DNA from: Acidimicrobiales bacterium
Lineage (GTDB): Bacteria > Actinomycetota > Acidimicrobiia > Acidimicrobiales > UBA8190
Length of the DNA stretch: 7,284 nt
Direction: 5' to 3'
NCBI GenBank assembly: GCA_030042575.1
Contig: JASHZK010000024.1
Location: 1 to 7,284 of the forward strand
A model generated the notes under the pieces. That model had not been told where the DNA came from, searched no databases, and saw only the letters and a list, made by a program, of their open reading frames with translations. Of this stretch, positions 6,996 to 7,284 are shown piece after piece. Position numbers and translations under genes: made by a program. The number at the start of each line of letters is the position of its first letter. Within the stretch, counting starts at the first letter, position 1.

Positions 6996-7284
6996 CGCCC
7001 GGGGACGGAGCTCGTCGACGCCCCGGCGCCCACGAGCGGGAGATCGGTGACCTTCTCAGGCACGGTCAGGCCCTCCTGCTCGGCCTGCGTGACGACCTGG
7101 GAAGGGTCCTCCAGGCTGGCCACCTGCACTTGCAGGTCCTGCTGCTGGTTCTGGGCGGCGGTCAGCTGCTGCTCGAGGCGGGCCAGGCGAACCTGACCCT
7201 GGACGAGGTAGGCGTGGGCGCCGCCCACCGCCAGCAAGCTGGCCAGGGCGACCCCCACGGCCAGGACCACGGGCCGCCGCCGGG
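6992..7284 (-). CDS. ftsL: FtsL-like septum formation protein, 5' end off the window
   Basis: This is a small bitopic protein in the usual ftsL place directly before ftsI. FtsL forms a coiled-coil complex with FtsB/DivIC and FtsQ/DivIB that activates FtsWI. From the GTG at 7270 there are 92 codons, but the frame stays open to the edge and adds Arg-Arg-Arg-Pro, a positive flank expected before a membrane helix. The true start is therefore probably outside. Counting from that GTG, residues 2-21 form one hydrophobic helix. Residues about 22-55 are a Gln/Leu-rich coiled coil with no Gly or Pro until the helix ends, and QAEQEGLTVPEKVTDLP (62-78) resembles the conserved FtsL/DivIC C-terminal motif (acidic-xx-A-x-xx-G-x-xxP). 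A short Ala/Ser/Gly tail follows. Sequence conservation in this family is poor, so the call rests on architecture plus position. A DivIC/FtsB-like name is possible. Confidence 0.8.
   Translation of the reverse strand, partial: RRRPVVLAVGVALASLLAVGGAHAYLVQGQVRLARLEQQLTAAQNQQQDLQVQVASLEDPSQVVTQAEQEGLTVPEKVTDLPLVGAGASTSSVPGR

Overview
The window is a GC-rich stretch lying wholly inside a division and cell wall (dcw) gene cluster. Every gene is on the minus strand, so transcription runs from high to low coordinates. In that order the genes are an ftsL-like gene (its 5' end lies off the right edge), ftsI (class B penicillin-binding protein), murE, mraY, murD and ftsW (cut by the left edge near its C-terminus). 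High GC, GTG/TTG starts, a meso-diaminopimelate-type MurE and the arginine-rich cytoplasmic tails on FtsI and FtsW suggest an actinobacterium. An Acidimicrobiia-like lineage is my guess from the general look of the proteins; the window has no rRNA or other marker to prove it.

Layout: ftsL-like 6992-7284, ftsI 5070-6995, murE 3608-5044, mraY 2577-3611, murD 1229-2566 and ftsW 1-1232. Three junctions are GTGA overlaps, where a GTG start shares bases with the preceding TGA stop (ftsL/ftsI, murE/mraY, murD/ftsW). The other two gaps are 25 nt (ftsI/murE) and 10 nt (mraY/murD). No intergenic space is large enough for a promoter or terminator, so this is the middle of one translationally coupled operon. 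There is no non-coding stretch over 300 bases, and I see no RNA gene, mobile element, CRISPR array or long repeat.

How the genes work together: MurD adds D-glutamate and MurE adds meso-diaminopimelate to the cytoplasmic UDP-MurNAc-peptide. MraY moves the finished phospho-MurNAc-pentapeptide onto undecaprenyl phosphate to make lipid I. FtsW polymerises lipid II into glycan at the septum, and FtsI cross-links it. The FtsL-like protein is expected to tie the FtsW-FtsI pair to the divisome.

The main oddity is that murF, which usually sits between murE and mraY, is absent: those two genes overlap by four bases. A second is that MurD, and to a lesser degree MurE, depart from the Asn residues that are normally invariant in the Mur-ligase nucleotide pocket. 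Otherwise this is an ordinary housekeeping region, and I found no convincing undescribed system.
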